The notes under the pieces were generated by a model. It was not told the DNA's origin and ran no database searches. It saw only the letters and a program-made list of their open reading frames with translations. A program made the position numbers and the translations under genes. This document shows, in pieces, positions 61,473 to 64,000 of a stretch of DNA of 64,000 nt; positions within the stretch are counted from its first letter, which is position 1, and each line of letters opens with the position of its first letter. Source of the stretch: Hysterium pulicare CBS 123377. Taxonomy: Eukaryota; Ascomycota; Dothideomycetes; Hysteriales; Hysteriaceae. Location: positions 1 through 64,000 of the forward strand of contig AJFK01000780.1 of assembly GCA_000467715.1 (NCBI GenBank), read 5' to 3'.

Positions 61473-61767
61473 CCCCTTCAATTCTTCCAATCCTTCTCTT
61501 TTCCCCACTTGAAGCCCACCGTTGAGTAAGTTCTTCAAAACACATGGACCTAGAAAGCCATACTCGCTTTTTCAATTCATAATCCGATGCTTCTTCATGG
61601 AGACGCTGGGATTTGCAATATATTCGACGAGATTTTCAACTTGTGATTCTCCACTCAAGACAGACCAAGCACTTCATGATTGGTGGAAGTCAGTGTGGGA
61701 AGAAGAGGATAAGGGGTATAGATCCGAGTTGGTGGGAAGATACTGGAACGATGAAGTCCATCATTAC

Positions 61768-61784
61768 TTCGTGATTCTCACGAA
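61768..61784. repeat. Inverted repeat of array unit 2
   Basis: TTCGTGATTCTCACGAA: 7-base perfect arms, 3-base spacer, 145 bases before the next TATA. Confidence 0.65.
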
Positions 61785-61889
61785 CTTAAGATTTCTTTGA
61801 TGATAACAATGCTAGCCCAATACTTACTTTAGGGAGACCCAGAAGTCATTTCCTCAACTTACGCCGCTGCAAAGAAAAAAGAGGCTCAT

Positions 61890-61936
61890 CACATGATGCC
61901 TTACCTTCTCCAACTCCGACCTCAAATCTATATAAA
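61890..61936 (+). promoter_or_regulatory. Array unit 3 promoter: CACATGA box and TATATAAA
   Basis: CACATGA at 61890-61896 and TATATAAA at 61929-61936, again 33 bases apart. An ATG at 62016 opens a 60-codon frame (MRWTIIRELCSL...) with no recognised domain. Confidence 0.6.
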
Positions 61937-62238
61937 CCTCTCAATCCTCGACGTCCCCTCCCACTCCCCACACAGTTGCCTGCTCTAGTGCTAGAAAGGC
62001 ATACATCAAGCCATCATGCGCTGGACCATAATCCGGGAGCTTTGCAGTCTCGATGCTCAGCTCCCCAGACTCTCAAAACTCAGCACACACTATTGGGAAA
62101 TGTCGGTTTTCTGGTCTGTAAGGCTCCGTATTGGTGATCATGACCTGGCTCTACAACCGCCAATAGCTGTGGGAGGGAAATCGAATTCAAGGCTATAGGA
62201 GCTTCATTGCAGTAGGCCCAGTCTCTCTATATTGAGGA

Positions 62239-62253
62239 TAATAATGATTATTA
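62239..62253. repeat. Inverted repeat of array unit 3
   Basis: TAATAATGATTATTA: 7-base perfect arms around a single G, 108 bases before the next TATA. Confidence 0.6.
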
Positions 62254-62319
62254 GCACCAGATAATACCCTTCTCCAGCTCCTCCATCTTCCAATTTGGCA
62301 ATTCATTCTATTATGAAGA

Positions 62320-62368
62320 TACATGATACTGTAAACCTAGTTAACGCGCTTTCGAAGGTATATATAAA
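62320..62368 (+). promoter_or_regulatory. Array unit 4 promoter: TACATGA box and TATATAAA
   Basis: TACATGA at 62320-62326 and TATATAAA at 62361-62368 (35 bases). A long CT-rich tract follows, and an ATG at 62460 opens 32 codons. Confidence 0.55.
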
Positions 62369-62739
62369 CTACTCTTTCAAGTCTCGGTCCTCTCCCTTTC
62401 TTCTTTACACAACTCTTCAGCGCAGAAGAACCAAATAATTACCCCTCTTAAGTCACAAGATGGTTGCGTTTACGAAGAGCACCTCGAGCGGGGTCGTGGC
62501 TCTTCAATTCAGAACTATCAGAGACTCTATGGGCGTGCGTTTGTGCTGTGGGACTTGATATGGATAATCAAAGAAATGTCAACATCATAATCATGACCGT
62601 GGGAAGGGGTTCCAATATCAGTGATGATGGAGTACGGGCATGGCTCGTTGTTCTGGATGGCCGAAAGAGGCGTGTGCTGGGGAGGGGTTGAGAAGTGACC
62701 ACCGCGGAAGTAAAGAACTATGTCGATGTTGATGATTCC

Positions 62740-62757
62740 CATCACCTCGAGGTGATG
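62740..62757. repeat. Perfect 18-base palindrome of array unit 4
   Basis: CATCACCTCGAGGTGATG, no spacer, 174 bases before the next TATA. Confidence 0.75.
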
Positions 62758-62930
62758 CAAATCATGTTTTACAACTGCGATGCTGAAATTAAGTTAGAGA
62801 CTTCTAGTTGCCAGGAATGGTATCATGGCGAGCTTACCATGTCCGGGGGTTGGGATGAGGGCGCCGGGGGAAGGGGAAGGTGGCATGTGGAATGGGGTGA
62901 CACTCCCCGAGGACTTCTTTCATCTATGGC

Positions 62931-62938
62931 TATATAAA
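62931..62938 (+). promoter_or_regulatory. Array unit 5 TATA box
   Basis: TATATAAATATATTTC is followed by a CT-rich tract; the first ATG at 63032 opens only 8 codons. A GGGGTGACACTCCCC inverted repeat (62894-62908) lies where other units have CACATGA. Confidence 0.55.
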
Positions 62939-63343
62939 TATATTTCTTCCCCTCATCTCTATGTTTTCTTCTTTTTCCATACACCCCAATAAACTGGCAA
63001 AGAAGCCAAAACGGCCACATTCGAGTATCATATGTCGGTTTCATCAAGGAACCCGTGATTGAAACTATGGTGCTTTCATTCGCATGAACACAGAAAATTC
63101 CATGTGCTGGCTTCTTCTTTGCGAAGCTATCCTCAAATTGTTCATCATGTCTCCATCTTCTCCCAAGGTATGGTTGAGAGGCTGGACGCGGAAGTGAATA
63201 ATGAATTTGGAATGGGTAATATGGTCTCTCTTTAACTGGGCTGATACCTCCATCCCATGGATTGTCTTGTGTTTGTCCGGGCTCCTAACAAGCAATTGAG
63301 AGTCGAATGATGTTGGGGGTGGATAGATATGAGCGGAGACATT

Positions 63344-63360
63344 ATGATGATTATCATCAT
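63344..63360. repeat. Inverted repeat of array unit 5
   Basis: ATGATGATTATCATCAT: 8-base perfect arms around one T, 133 bases before the next TATA. Confidence 0.7.
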
Positions 63361-63452
63361 CATCCAGCCGTGCTGAAAAGTATCGATACCGTCGAATCTG
63401 ATAACGGCACTTCTAATTCCCTAGTCAAGTTAGTCATAGTATGCATAGAGGA

Positions 63453-63500
63453 TCATGTGAATCTTTCCAAACTAACTCCCTTCCTCCACACCTACATAAA
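63453..63500 (+). promoter_or_regulatory. Array unit 6 promoter: TCATGTG box and TACATAAA
   Basis: TCATGTG (reverse of CACATGA) at 63453-63459 and TACATAAA at 63493-63500 (34 bases). An ATG at 63578 opens about 131 codons ending at 63973, rich in Arg, Lys and Trp, with no recognised domain. Confidence 0.55.
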
Positions 63501-63885
63501 CCCCTCGACGTCCTGTCTTCATTTTTCACTCCCACCACATTCCCCCGCGGAGAATCAGACACCCATCCTACGCTTAAATGCGTCGTCTACATGCGTGGGT
63601 CCGTACGAACCATGTCTCCTCTTTGGATCCATGTCTCACTGTGATCATACAGATCAAGCGCTCGTGGTCGTGGCTGTGGAAGAAAAAGCTGAGCGGTAAC
63701 AGTTCAAATGTGATAGCCATTGGGAAACCTGAACTCAAGATGATCAGACTCTACAATGGTAGTTCGAACGCACTATGGACTGGGTTGGAAAACCAAAAGC
63801 GTCCGAAAAAAGACCATGGGTGGAGGAAGGTGTTGGGATTCTGGTCGGCAGGTCGAGCGGCTCCGGTAGGAAGAGGTGATGTCTA

Positions 63886-63903
63886 TGATGATGGCCATCA
63901 TCA
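63886..63903. repeat. Perfect 18-base palindrome of array unit 6
   Basis: TGATGATGGCCATCATCA, no spacer. CACATGC at 63991-63997 near the window edge lies about where the next unit's upstream box would be. Confidence 0.75.
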
Positions 63904-64000
63904 ATGCTTGATGATAGGCACAAGACATTTGAGCCTGCGGAGGCGATCCAGATACCTTCAGGATCCACGCTGAAGCCAATTGGATCACGTCACATGCCTC

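Larger units (their letters stand above)
60541..64000 (+). repeat. Tandem array of about seven diverged TATA-promoter units, product unknown
   Basis: Seven TATA boxes in the same orientation lie at 60541-60550, 61016, 61465, 61929, 62361, 62931 and 63493, with spacings of about 473, 449, 464, 432, 570 and 562 bases. Each is followed by a C/T-rich tract; in units 1-6 the first ATG lies 79-101 bases after the box (50 in unit 0). The ORFs that follow are short (8 to about 130 codons) and unlike each other. Blocks repeat between units: ATGAGCGTCA at 60801 and 61275 (each about 260 bases after its TATA), CTCGACGTCC after the TATA boxes at 61929 and 63493, and a perfect inverted repeat in units 1-6. 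Sequence identity is otherwise low, so this is an old or fast-diverging array. I recognise no protein or RNA family. Confidence 0.6.

Overview
The window is nuclear DNA of a filamentous ascomycete (Pezizomycotina). Genes are short-intron (mostly 47-240 bases), and several families are typical of that group: an APSES regulator of the StuA type, a STAND-type fungal N-terminal domain protein starting MDPLSITAS, a DUF7702 membrane protein, a fungal DUF7029/DUF7223 secreted protein and a GH125 mannosidase. Leotiomycetes is my best guess from the StuA and gene style, but nothing here proves it. I see no rRNA gene, CRISPR or intact transposon, and no tRNA that I trust.

Layout. 0-1.4 kb: a small protein with a fungal NLR-type N-terminal domain (minus). 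1.8-2.6 kb: a diverged direct repeat of about 400 bases. 3.2-4.1 kb: DUF7702 seven-helix membrane protein. 4.8-12.2 kb: PRP3 (spliceosome) and RPA190 (RNA polymerase I) fire divergently from a 239-base promoter. 12.5-16.6 kb: a PXA-PX-nexin C sorting nexin and a hotdog thioesterase, also divergent. 17.5-20.1 kb: an uncharacterised fungal two-helix membrane protein. 20.9-23.0 kb: fimbrin. 24.5-26.6 kb: StuA, followed upstream by a long leader and about 8 kb with no recognisable gene. 35.1-37.0 kb: a cytochrome P450. 37.7-39.9 kb: a Gyp1-like Rab GAP, divergent from an HRP1-like hnRNP (40.4-43.7 kb) that carries a 1.29 kb intron. 44.7-45.3 kb: a cis-CaaD-like tautomerase. 46.0-48.0 kb: MPE1 (mRNA 3'-end processing). 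49.1-51.4 kb: a NIPA magnesium transporter, divergent from COG4 (52.2-54.7 kb). 55.1-56.7 kb: a GH125 mannosidase with a GC-AG intron. 58.2-60.4 kb: a secreted, probably GPI-anchored DUF7029/DUF7223 protein.

Most genes are housekeeping functions: splicing, rRNA transcription, 3'-end formation, mRNA export, Golgi and Rab traffic, actin bundling. They are arranged as divergent pairs with compact shared promoters, and there is no obvious pathway cluster; the P450 stands alone.

The most unusual part is the last 3.5 kb (about 60.54-64.0 kb). It holds no conventional gene. Instead it has seven TATA boxes in the same orientation spaced 432-570 bases apart, each followed by a pyrimidine-rich tract and a short ORF. 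Between successive TATA boxes from the second unit on there is a perfect short inverted repeat, and four of the seven TATA boxes have a CACATGA-like box 33-35 bases upstream. This looks like a diverged tandem array of small promoter-driven units of unknown product, and it seems to run on past the window edge.
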